Source: Acidobacteriota bacterium (GTDB lineage Bacteria > Acidobacteriota > Terriglobia > Terriglobales > Acidobacteriaceae). Taken from it: a stretch of DNA of 64,000 nucleotides. Where the stretch lies: the NCBI GenBank assembly GCA_021780315.1, contig JAJXYY010000042.1, positions 248,001-312,000 of the forward strand, read 5' to 3'. The position numbers were made by a program, and so were the translations under genes. Under the pieces are notes generated by a model that made no database searches, was not told where the DNA came from, and saw nothing but the letters and a program-made list of their open reading frames with translations. Within the stretch, counting starts at the first letter, position 1, and each line of letters opens with the position of its first letter. Shown piece by piece: positions 8,806 to 15,741 of the stretch.

Positions 8806-9900
8806 ATGCCGTCCGATAAAGTAGTCGTTAGCGCCGAAGAGATTGGCCTCATCCAAACCCAGGCCCACGCCCCCGCGTCTTCCTTCCAGACGCCCCCGCC
8901 GCCCATCCCCCTCTGGGTCAAGCTCCTCCTCTCCATCTTCGTCCTCGTCCTGCCCCTGCTCTGTATCGTCGCGCTCATCCTCCGTATCGCCTTCCGCACC
9001 CAGCCCCCACGCATCCGTTACGCCTGGGCCTCCTTTCTCTCCAACCTCCTCATTGCCAGCGGACTCCTCTTCACCGTCGCCACCGCCGTGCTCGTCTCCA
9101 TCGCACCCCCGTCCTTCCTGCCCATCTCCACCCTGGTCAACTCCGGCCTGCCCAACCTCGACGAGCGCACCACCTTCCCCACCCTCCCCGCCACCACCGC
9201 GCTCTCCAGCGCCGAGGTCTCCGCCCAGCTCAAGCCGCTCGTCATCGTCGTCTCCCCCACCACCCGCCTCTGGAACCATCAGGAAGTACCCGCCCAATCC
9301 CTCGGCGCTGGCGTCCTCCTCCACGCCACCAAAGACGGCTATCTCTTCGCCACCGCCAACCACGTCGTCACAGAAACCACCCATCCCCAAACCACCCCCC
9401 ACGCCGCACCCACCCACGTCATGGTCGCCCTCCAGTCCGGCCTCTGGTCCACCGCCGACGTCGTCGCCGCCTCTCCCTCGCTCGATCTCGCCCTCCTCTG
9501 GGTCCCGCGCCACTCCGGCCAGGCCGACTTCACCCAACCCCTCGCCTCCGCCACCGACGGCCAGGACGTCTTCGTCATCGGCCACCCCGAAGGCCTCAAA
9601 TACACCCTCAGCACCGGCATCATCTCCGGACTCCGCGACCAATCCCTCCAGATCTCCGCCGCCATCAGCCCCGGCAACAGCGGCGGCCCCGTCTACGACG
9701 CCCACGGCAACCTCATCGGCATCGTCAGCGCCAAGTTCGATCACAACAACGACCTCAACGCAGAAAACCTCGGCTTCGCAGCCCGCTCCGAGGCCCTCCG
9801 CGACACCACCCAATGGACCTTCCAGGGCCCCGGACAACAACTCCTCGCAGCCTACCTCCACGCTCTCCCACAACCGGACGCAGCCCCAGCCAAAAACTAG
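8806..9900 (+). CDS. Membrane-anchored trypsin-like serine protease, first gene of the ubiquitin-like operon
   Basis: A 364-residue protein with two hydrophobic segments (about 37-62 and 76-100) and a trypsin/HtrA-like domain from about 140 to the end. The catalytic triad is visible: His186 in TANHVV, Asp227 in SLDLALL and Ser292 in SPGNSGGPV. There is no PDZ domain after it, unlike DegP/DegS. The gene is followed after 22 bases by the ubiquitin-like protein gene, so it is probably co-transcribed with the conjugation system. It could process a ubiquitin-like partner, remove conjugates or act as a stress effector; none of these is shown by sequence. The domain would lie on one side of the membrane behind two TM helices, so an even number of crossings would put N-terminus and protease on the same side, probably the cytoplasm. 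Confidence 0.85.
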   Translation: MPSDKVVVSAEEIGLIQTQAHAPASSFQTPPPPIPLWVKLLLSIFVLVLPLLCIVALILRIAFRTQPPRIRYAWASFLSNLLIASGLLFTVATAVLVSIAPPSFLPISTLVNSGLPNLDERTTFPTLPATTALSSAEVSAQLKPLVIVVSPTTRLWNHQEVPAQSLGAGVLLHATKDGYLFATANHVVTETTHPQTTPHAAPTHVMVALQSGLWSTADVVAASPSLDLALLWVPRHSGQADFTQPLASATDGQDVFVIGHPEGLKYTLSTGIISGLRDQSLQISAAISPGNSGGPVYDAHGNLIGIVSAKFDHNNDLNAENLGFAARSEALRDTTQWTFQGPGQQLLAAYLHALPQPDAAPAKN

Positions 9901-9922
9901 CCTGCGCCAAGGACCGCCACCC

Positions 9923-10192
9923 ATGCCCTACATCAACGTCACCGTCTACGACTCCACCGAAAACAAACGCGTCCCCGCCGAACTCCCCGACGACGCCCCC
10001 TGCAACAAGATCGTCGCCGTCCTCATCCAGAAACTCCAGCTACCCACCAACGGCCCCGACGGAGCTCCCCTCAGCTACAAGTTCCACCACAAAAACAGCG
10101 GCCGCCAGATTCAGGACAGCCAGACCCTCGCCGAAGCCGCCGTACACGACGGCGACATCCTTCGCCTCCAGCCCGAGATCACCGCAGGCTAA
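9923..10192 (+). CDS. Ubiquitin-like (YukD/EsaB-type beta-grasp) protein
   Basis: An 89-residue protein, PYINVTVYDSTENKRVPAEL at its start, whose pattern fits a beta-grasp ubiquitin-like fold: first hairpin at 1-20, helix around 26-39 (CNKIVAVLIQKL), strand YKFHHK at 52-57, and the late element TLAEAAVHDGDILRLQPE. The HDGDILRL ending is characteristic of YukD-like ubiquitins. The C-terminus is ITAG, with a single terminal Gly preceded by Ala rather than Gly-Gly. Start ATG at 9923 is supported by AAGGA at 9909-9913. It sits seven bases before the E1 gene. As the likely modifier of the system, its C-terminal Gly would be adenylated by the E1. Confidence 0.85.
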   Translation: MPYINVTVYDSTENKRVPAELPDDAPCNKIVAVLIQKLQLPTNGPDGAPLSYKFHHKNSGRQIQDSQTLAEAAVHDGDILRLQPEITAG

Positions 10193-10199
10193 CCCCACC

Positions 10200-11423
10200 A
10201 TGGCCGAAACCCTCCGCGTAGTCCCCCAGCAGGACCCCGAACACGAAGCCGAGAACGACCGCTTCAGCCGACTCCGCCTCATCCCCTGGTGGGATCAGGA
10301 AAAACTCCGCACCGCACGCATTCTTGTCATCGGTGCCGGAGCCCTCGGCAACGAGCTCCTCAAAAACCTCGCCCTCCTCGGCTGCGCTAACGTCCTCATC
10401 GTCGATCTCGACCAAATCGAAACCTCCAACCTCTCCCGCGCCGTGCTCTTCCGCGCCGCCGACGTAGGCTCCTCCAAGGCCGAAGCCGCCGCCCGTGGCT
10501 ACCGCGATCTCCTCCCCGAAGCCACCATCCAGCCCCTCACCGCCAACGTCATGCAGGCCTGCGGACTCGGCCTCTTCCTCTGGGCAGACATCATCCTCGC
10601 TGGCCTCGACAACCGCGAAGCCCGCCTCTGGATCAACCGCGCCGCCTGGAAGACCAACCGCCCCTGGATCGACGGTGCCATCGAAGGCATCAACGGAGTC
10701 GCCCGCGTCTTCCTCCCCGGCCAGCCTCCCTGCTACGAGTGCACCCTCGGTGCCACCGACTGGGCCATCCTCGATCGCCGCATGTCCTGCAACCTCCTGC
10801 TCCACGAACCCCACCCCCAGGGCCGCACCCCCACCACCCCCACCATCTCCTCCATCATCGCCGGCATCCAGGTCCAGGAGGCCGTCAAAGCCCTCCACCA
10901 CCTCCCCACCCTCGCCGGCAAAGGCTTCGTCTTCGAGGGCCTCCACCACACCTCCTACGTCACCGAATACACTGAGAATCCCGACTGCATGAGCCACGAC
11001 ATCCTCGACACCATCGTCCAGCTCCCCCAGCGCTCCAACCAGCTCACCCTCAGCCAGCTACTCGACCGTGGCCGCGCCGACCTCCACACCGACCACGCCG
11101 TCATCGAGTTCTCCCGCCAGATCATCCACCAGCTCGTCTGCCCCCAATGCGCCCACGTCGAAGACATCTTCCTCCCCGTCGGCGCCATCGACTACCAGCG
11201 CGGCCACTGCCCCCACCACCCCGCCGCCGAACAGCCCATGCGCATCGTCCACACCCTATCCGGCTACCAGGGCCAACCCGCCCTCGCCCACCGAACCCTT
11301 GACCAACTCGGCCTCCCGCCCTTGGACATCTTCACCGTCCGCTCCATCGAATCCGAAATCAGCTACTGCCTCGCCGGAGACGCACCCGCCGTCCTCGGCC
11401 CACTAGCAGGAGACCCAGCATGA
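10200..11423 (+). CDS. E1-like ThiF/MoeB-family adenylyltransferase
   Basis: A 407-residue enzyme expected to adenylate the C-terminus of the ubiquitin-like protein and pass it to the E2. The Rossmann nucleotide site is GAGALG (45-50) with acidic D69 after VDL. NLSR (77-80) supplies the arginine of the E1 family, and GLDNREAR (135-142) is the conserved DNxxxR motif. CYEC (178-181) is a zinc-type CxxC. Cys197 in RRMSCNLL precedes the PTTPTISSIIAGIQVQEA motif and is the best candidate for the thioester cysteine. After about 280 there is an extra domain with CPQC (314-317) and GHCPHH (335-340), possibly a second zinc site. Thiamine or molybdopterin genes are absent, which argues against ordinary ThiF/MoeB. 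The JAB gene overlaps by four bases. Confidence 0.92.
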   Translation: MAETLRVVPQQDPEHEAENDRFSRLRLIPWWDQEKLRTARILVIGAGALGNELLKNLALLGCANVLIVDLDQIETSNLSRAVLFRAADVGSSKAEAAARGYRDLLPEATIQPLTANVMQACGLGLFLWADIILAGLDNREARLWINRAAWKTNRPWIDGAIEGINGVARVFLPGQPPCYECTLGATDWAILDRRMSCNLLLHEPHPQGRTPTTPTISSIIAGIQVQEAVKALHHLPTLAGKGFVFEGLHHTSYVTEYTENPDCMSHDILDTIVQLPQRSNQLTLSQLLDRGRADLHTDHAVIEFSRQIIHQLVCPQCAHVEDIFLPVGAIDYQRGHCPHHPAAEQPMRIVHTLSGYQGQPALAHRTLDQLGLPPLDIFTVRSIESEISYCLAGDAPAVLGPLAGDPA

Positions 11424-12214
11424 CCCATCCCAGCACTCTAGCCACCACCCCCCAAGTCCACATCGACTCCGAAGTCACCCGCCGCATCCGCCAGCACGCC
11501 CGCGCCCACATGGCCACCGAGGTCTGCGGCGTCCTCATCGGCCAACTCATCGACCACACCCTCCATATCCACGCCTCCATCGAGGCCGTCAACGCCGCCC
11601 AGGCCGGTACCCACGTCACCTTCACCCAGGACGCCTGGGAGGCCATCTACAAGGTCAAGGACGACCTCTACCCCGACGACCGCATCGTCGGCTGGTACCA
11701 CTCCCACCCCGGCTTCGGCGTCTTCCTCTCCGAGCAGGACCTCTTCATCCAGCAGAACTTCTTCTCCTCCCCCGACCAGGTCGCCTGGGTCTACGATCCC
11801 CACTCCGACGAAGAAGGCTGCTTCGGCTGGGTCGACGGAGCCATCCACCGCCTCCCCACCCTTGCCCTGCTCGACCACAACGGCGATGGCACCCAACGCA
11901 CCCCCAAACCCCAGTCCTCCAGCCTCACCGACGAGCCCGCGCAGCCCAACACCACCCCCCGCAAGCTCCGCCGCAGCCTCTCCATCTGGCTCCACTGGGC
12001 CGGCATCGCCATGACCCACCTCTCCGTCCTCATCCTCGGCTTCATCCTCTGCTACCTGCTCTTCCCCCAGGTCGTCGGAGTCCTCGCCGACCCCGTCACC
12101 AACGCGCCCATCCTCCAGGACGGCCACCCCATCTACGTCAAACTCCAGCACCGCAACGCCGCGCCCCCACCCACAGCTCCCACCAAGCCAGAAGCCACCA
12201 AGCCCCAGCCGTAA
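11420..12214 (+). CDS. JAB/JAMM (Mov34/MPN) metalloprotease with C-terminal membrane anchor, deconjugase candidate
   Basis: A 264-residue protein with an intact JAMM zinc motif: Glu34 in TEVCGVLIG, His94 and His96 in WYHSHPGFG, Ser104 and Asp107, exactly H-x-H-x7-S-x2-D. JAMM enzymes hydrolyse isopeptide bonds of ubiquitin-like modifiers or trim their precursors. After the catalytic domain (about 10-150) comes a Pro/Ser-rich linker, a single TM helix at about 199-221 (LSVLILGFILCYLLF), and a 40-residue Pro-rich tail. Membrane anchoring of a JAB domain is unusual for small bacterial family members. The ATGA overlap with the E1 gene indicates translational coupling. Confidence 0.93.
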   Translation: MTHPSTLATTPQVHIDSEVTRRIRQHARAHMATEVCGVLIGQLIDHTLHIHASIEAVNAAQAGTHVTFTQDAWEAIYKVKDDLYPDDRIVGWYHSHPGFGVFLSEQDLFIQQNFFSSPDQVAWVYDPHSDEEGCFGWVDGAIHRLPTLALLDHNGDGTQRTPKPQSSSLTDEPAQPNTTPRKLRRSLSIWLHWAGIAMTHLSVLILGFILCYLLFPQVVGVLADPVTNAPILQDGHPIYVKLQHRNAAPPPTAPTKPEATKPQP

Positions 12215-12242
12215 GCTGTAGCACCACCCTCAGGAGCAACCC

Positions 12243-13385
12243 GTGAGCGACGACCACTCCAACCCGACCACCCCGCCAGCCGACCCCCAGCAGGCCACTC
12301 CCCAGCCCGTCCTCCGCGTCTCCCTCGACGACCTGGCCGACCTCAACGACCTCGCCCAGCCCGTCGCAGCCCCAACCACCACACCCGCTCCCGACGCCCC
12401 CGCCACCCGCAGCTACGGCAACATCCACACCCCCACCGAACCCACCGTCACCCTCCCCCAGCAGCCCGGCAGCCTCCTCCTCAAGGCCTGGTTCTACCTC
12501 GGCCTCGCCGGCCTCCTCGGAGCCACCCTCGGCTGGGCCATCGCCGAACCCGGCTTCATCGACGGAGAAGCCCGCCGCTGGGGCAACAACTGGCTCCTGC
12601 CCCTCATCGTCGCCCTCATGTGCGTCGCCTTCGCCATCGCCGAAAGCCTCGTCGAACGCTCCCGCCGCAAAGCGCTCCTCCGCGTCGCCCTCGCCCTGCC
12701 CCTCGGCATCGTCCTCGGCTTCCTCCTCAGCTTCCTCGCCAACATCATCTACTCCATCGCCCTCGGCATCTGTGCCCAGGCCGGCGTGCAGTCCTTCCGC
12801 AACCCCGCCGTCTGGATCGCCCGAGGCCTCGCCTGGGCCGTCTTCGGAGTAGCCGGAGGCCTCGTCTACGGCATCATCGGACGCTCCTCCCGCAAAGCCG
12901 GCTACGGCGCACTCGGCGGTGCCATCGGCGCGGCCATCGGCGGCATCCTCTTCGACCCCATCTCCTTCCTCACCCACTCCACCGCCACCAACCCCGGCAA
13001 CCATACCGGTGCGCTCAGCCGAGCCGTCGGTTTCGCCCTCCTCGGCCTCGCCACCGGCGTCGCCATGGGCCTCGTCGAGTCCGCCCTCAAAGACCGCTGG
13101 CTCTACGTCACCGCCGGTCCCCTCGCCGGAAAACAGTTCATCCTCTACAAGCCCCAGACCTCCATCGGCAGCACCCAGTCCGCCGACATCTACCTCTTCA
13201 AAGATCCCGAAATCCTCCCCCTCCACGCCACCCTCCTCCAGCGCGGAGACCGCATCCACCTCCTCCCCGAAGGCCCCGTCTACCTCGCCGGACAACCCCT
13301 CCGCGGCACCCGCGTCCTCGAGTCCGGCAACCTCCTCCAGCTAGGCCGCTACACCTTCCGCTACCAGGAGCGCCCCCGCGGATGA
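12243..13385 (+). CDS. Polytopic membrane protein with C-terminal FHA domain
   Basis: A 380-residue protein. Residues 1-75 are an acidic, Pro/Thr-rich cytoplasmic-looking region. About six hydrophobic Gly/Ala-rich segments follow (about 79-290). The last ~85 residues form an FHA-like domain: KPQTSIGS, PEILPLHATL (the S/L-x-x-H-A position) and GTRVLESGNLLQLG. FHA domains read phosphothreonine. GTG at 12243 is the start, with AGGAG at 12231-12235. The 3' end overlaps the RING-like gene by an ATGA. It could recruit phosphorylated clients to a membrane conjugation complex. No Ser/Thr kinase lies in the window. Confidence 0.8.
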   Translation: MSDDHSNPTTPPADPQQATPQPVLRVSLDDLADLNDLAQPVAAPTTTPAPDAPATRSYGNIHTPTEPTVTLPQQPGSLLLKAWFYLGLAGLLGATLGWAIAEPGFIDGEARRWGNNWLLPLIVALMCVAFAIAESLVERSRRKALLRVALALPLGIVLGFLLSFLANIIYSIALGICAQAGVQSFRNPAVWIARGLAWAVFGVAGGLVYGIIGRSSRKAGYGALGGAIGAAIGGILFDPISFLTHSTATNPGNHTGALSRAVGFALLGLATGVAMGLVESALKDRWLYVTAGPLAGKQFILYKPQTSIGSTQSADIYLFKDPEILPLHATLLQRGDRIHLLPEGPVYLAGQPLRGTRVLESGNLLQLGRYTFRYQERPRG

Positions 13386-13954
13386 CCCCCCTCACCGCCA
13401 CCTGCCCCTACTGCCGCACCCCCGTCCTCCCCGAAGACGACCTCCTCACCTGCCCCGCCTGCCACACCCCCCACCACGCCGACTGCTTCCACGAGAACGG
13501 CGGCTGCACCATCTTCGGCTGCTCCCAGGCCCCCACCGACGAGCCCAAAATCAGCATCACTCCCCACGAATTATCAGCCCCCGCCCACCCCGGCACCGCT
13601 CCCCACCCCCCCACGCCCCCGCCCCCACGCCTCGCCGCAGCCACACCTCCACCACCCCGCCCCACCGGAACCGTCCCGCCCCGCCACCTCAGCCTCAGCG
13701 GCTACGGCGGACCCATCCTGCCCCGCTTCCCCAGCTACCTCCCCCGCAAAAGCCGCCTGGTCTACGTCCTCCTCGGCATCTTCCTCGGCGCCTTCGGTGG
13801 ACACAACTTCTACGCCGGATACATCAAGCGCGCCATCATCCAGCTCTCCATCACCCTCTTCACCTGCTTCACCGCAGCCATCGTCAGTTGGATCTGGGCC
13901 ATCATCGAAATTTGTGTAGTCGACGAGGACGAAGACGGTATAGCGTTTATCTGA
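13382..13954 (+). CDS. RING-like zinc finger (Prok-RING type) plus TM2 membrane domain, E3 candidate
   Basis: A 190-residue protein with two recognisable parts. Residues 8-47 form a binuclear treble-clef pattern: C8-x2-C11, C24-x2-C27, H31/H32 and C35, then C42 and C47. This matches prokaryotic RING finger families described by comparative genomics in association with ubiquitin-like operons. A Pro-rich linker follows (about 60-118). Then comes a TM2 domain with LLGIFLGAFGGHNFYAGY at about 130-147, a second helix near 150-178 and an acidic tail. The ATG overlaps the FHA stop codon. RING proteins bring E2~ubiquitin to substrates, so this is the natural E3 or adaptor candidate. Ligase activity is inferred from neighbours and fold only. 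Confidence 0.82.
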   Translation: MTPLTATCPYCRTPVLPEDDLLTCPACHTPHHADCFHENGGCTIFGCSQAPTDEPKISITPHELSAPAHPGTAPHPPTPPPPRLAAATPPPPRPTGTVPPRHLSLSGYGGPILPRFPSYLPRKSRLVYVLLGIFLGAFGGHNFYAGYIKRAIIQLSITLFTCFTAAIVSWIWAIIEICVVDEDEDGIAFI

Positions 13955-13996
13955 AACGCACTTACCTGACCAGAGCACCCAACAGGAGCCGTCCCC

Positions 13997-14638
13997 ATGA
14001 ACTACTTCATCTCCCGCGACACCCAGGAGTACGGCCCCTACACCCTCGCCGACCTGCAACGCTACGCCGCCTCCGGCGAGATCGCCCTCACCGACCTCGC
14101 CCACGGCGAAGGCCTCACCGAACTCACCCCCGTCGCCCAGATCATCGGCACCATCCCCGCTCCCGCCCGCCCCCTCCCCAACCCCGCCCCCACCATCGAC
14201 TACCCCGACCCGCCCAACCTCCACTGGGGCCTCGTCCTGCTCTTCTCCATCCTCACCTGCGGCATCTTCGAGATCGTCTGGGAGATCATCCTGGCCGCCT
14301 GGATCAAGCGCCTCGAACCCCTCAGCAAAGCCCTCGTCTACCTCGCCGCCGCCGCCGTCTGCCTCGTCCTCATCTTCTTCGCCTCCCTGGCCACCGCCGC
14401 CAACCCCAACGCCCACGCCTACACCACCGTCTTCAACCTCGCCTACACCGTCCTCATCCTCGTCGGACGCTTCAGCCTCCGCAACACCCTCGAACAGCAC
14501 TTCAACACCGCCGAACCCCTCGGCCTCGGCCTCAGCGGGGTCATGACCTTCTTCTTCGGAGGCATCTACTTCCAATACCACCTCAACCGCATCGTCCAAA
14601 TCAAAAACGCCATCCGCATGGGCATCCACACCCCCTAA
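13997..14638 (+). CDS. GYF_2-domain polytopic membrane protein
   Basis: A 213-residue protein. The N-terminal ~50 residues match the GYF_2 domain pattern, YFISRDTQEYGPYTLADLQR then YAASGEIALTDLA, which in relatives binds Pro-rich peptides or mediates membrane complexes. A Pro-rich linker (52-72) is followed by three to four hydrophobic segments, including LHWGLVLLFSILTCGIFEIV, ALVYLAAAAVCLVLIFF, and TVFNLAYTVLILV. The later SGVMTFFFGGIYFQYHLNRI part resembles small domains of unknown function seen with GYF_2 proteins. The neighbours JAB, RING-like protein and E2 all have Pro-rich tails or linkers that could be GYF ligands. It lies 42 bases after the RING-like gene. Confidence 0.78.
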   Translation: MNYFISRDTQEYGPYTLADLQRYAASGEIALTDLAHGEGLTELTPVAQIIGTIPAPARPLPNPAPTIDYPDPPNLHWGLVLLFSILTCGIFEIVWEIILAAWIKRLEPLSKALVYLAAAAVCLVLIFFASLATAANPNAHAYTTVFNLAYTVLILVGRFSLRNTLEQHFNTAEPLGLGLSGVMTFFFGGIYFQYHLNRIVQIKNAIRMGIHTP

Positions 14639-14717
14639 CCCCACCCCTCCACCATCCGGGGGATGCCTTTTGCCCCATCTTCCACTAAGCTTTTCTTCAC
14701 AGGAGAGCTCCTACCGC

Positions 14718-15263
14718 ATGGCCTCACCCCGCACCCGCCGCCTCACCCTGGACCACCAGACCCTCACCCGCCGCTTCGCCTCCTGGCCCACCATCCAGAT
14801 CACCGGCACCGCCGGACTGCCCCCGGAAATCTACCAGTTCCGCTACCACCTCAAAGGCCTCTTCGTGAACCCCGCCGGCGACATCCTCGAGCGCGACACC
14901 CACCTCCTCGAAGTCAACCTCTCCCTCGACTACCCCCGCCGCGCCCCCCAGTGCCGCATGCTCACCCCCGTCTTCCACCCCAACTTCGACGACGCCAGCG
15001 TCTGCATCGGTGACTTCTGGGCCGCCTCCGAAGGCCTCGACGACCTCGTCATCCGCATCGGACGCATGATCGCCTACCAGGAGTACAACACCCGCAGCCC
15101 CCTCAACGGTCTCGCCGCCAAATGGGCCGCCGAACACCCCACCCTGCTCCCCATCGACCCCACCCTCGTAGCCCCACCGCAACCTGCCCCACCGCAACCT
15201 GCACCCGCAACAACGCCCAACCCCGAAACCAACCCCTGGGCCGAGAAACTCACCATCTCCTGA
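14718..15263 (+). CDS. E2-like ubiquitin-conjugating enzyme (UBC fold)
   Basis: A 181-residue protein with a full-length E2 core (1-150) and a Pro-rich tail containing two copies of PPQPAP. The pattern follows eukaryotic E2s closely: DYPRRAPQCRM in the YPxxPP region, FHPNF with the HPN triplet at 87-89, the active-site Cys96 in SVCIGDFW nine residues after the His, a conserved Trp101, then IGRMIAY and SPLN (127-130). ATG at 14718 is chosen because CAGGAG ends 13 bases upstream and homology begins just after; an in-frame TTG at 14670 gives 16 unlikely extra residues. It is the last gene of the operon, convergent with the STAS gene 16 bases away. It should accept the modifier from the E1 on Cys96. 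Confidence 0.9.
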   Translation: MASPRTRRLTLDHQTLTRRFASWPTIQITGTAGLPPEIYQFRYHLKGLFVNPAGDILERDTHLLEVNLSLDYPRRAPQCRMLTPVFHPNFDDASVCIGDFWAASEGLDDLVIRIGRMIAYQEYNTRSPLNGLAAKWAAEHPTLLPIDPTLVAPPQPAPPQPAPATTPNPETNPWAEKLTIS

Positions 15264-15279
15264 ACCAGCAGCCAGCCAG

Positions 15280-15624
15280 CTACAGCGTCGCTTCCGCCTC
15301 AGCCACACTCGCATAGCTCTTCAGAATGTCCTTCACGCCCGTCAACTCCAGCAACGAGCCAATCCGGTCATTCAAGCCCACCAGCACAAACTTCCGCCCC
15401 GCGCTCTGCGCCGCCACATAGTAGTTCATCAGCACGCCCAGCCCCGCCGAATCCATATACGGTACCTGCGTCATATCCAGCAGCAGCACCGGCGCGGTCG
15501 TCGCCTTCAACTCGCTCTGGAACCCAAACATATTCGACAACGTCAGCGGACCAGCCAGCGTCATCACGATCATCCCCTCACGGCTTCCCGCCGCAGAAGT
15601 ATAAGTTAATGGTTTATCGGACAT
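15280..15624 (-). CDS. STAS-domain anti-sigma factor antagonist
   Basis: A 114-residue single STAS domain of the SpoIIAA/RsbV type. The core reads VLLLDMTQVPYMDSAGLGVLMNY, where the Ser of the DSAG motif (in the YMDSAGLG block) is the usual phosphorylation site for an anti-sigma kinase. The N-terminus carries REGMIVMTLAGPLTLSN, typical for the first strands. ATG at 15624 is supported by conserved length. No anti-sigma kinase or PP2C phosphatase gene is adjacent. It ends 16 bases from the E2 gene on the opposite strand, so a role in the conjugation system is not implied. Confidence 0.9.
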   Translation of the reverse strand: MSDKPLTYTSAAGSREGMIVMTLAGPLTLSNMFGFQSELKATTAPVLLLDMTQVPYMDSAGLGVLMNYYVAAQSAGRKFVLVGLNDRIGSLLELTGVKDILKSYASVAEAEATL

Positions 15625-15741
15625 TGCGAAAGTCTAACTCCACCACCCACCCTCTGTGTAACAAATCGGTAAATCTCCTCGCCCCACCCCGCCCTCGGCT
15701 AAACTGAACCCATCTCTTCCTGCGAGCCATCTCCCACCACC

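Noticed and set aside
10200..11423. Ordinary ThiF or MoeB for thiamine or molybdopterin synthesis
   Set aside because: Thiamine and early moa genes are absent, while a ubiquitin-like protein, JAB and E2 are directly linked.
8806..15263. A canonical four-gene Bil antiphage operon
   Set aside because: The modifier is a small single YukD-like domain and there are extra protease, FHA, RING-like and GYF_2 genes. No further defence genes are adjacent apart from the methyltransferase 2 kb downstream, so a defence role is not claimed.
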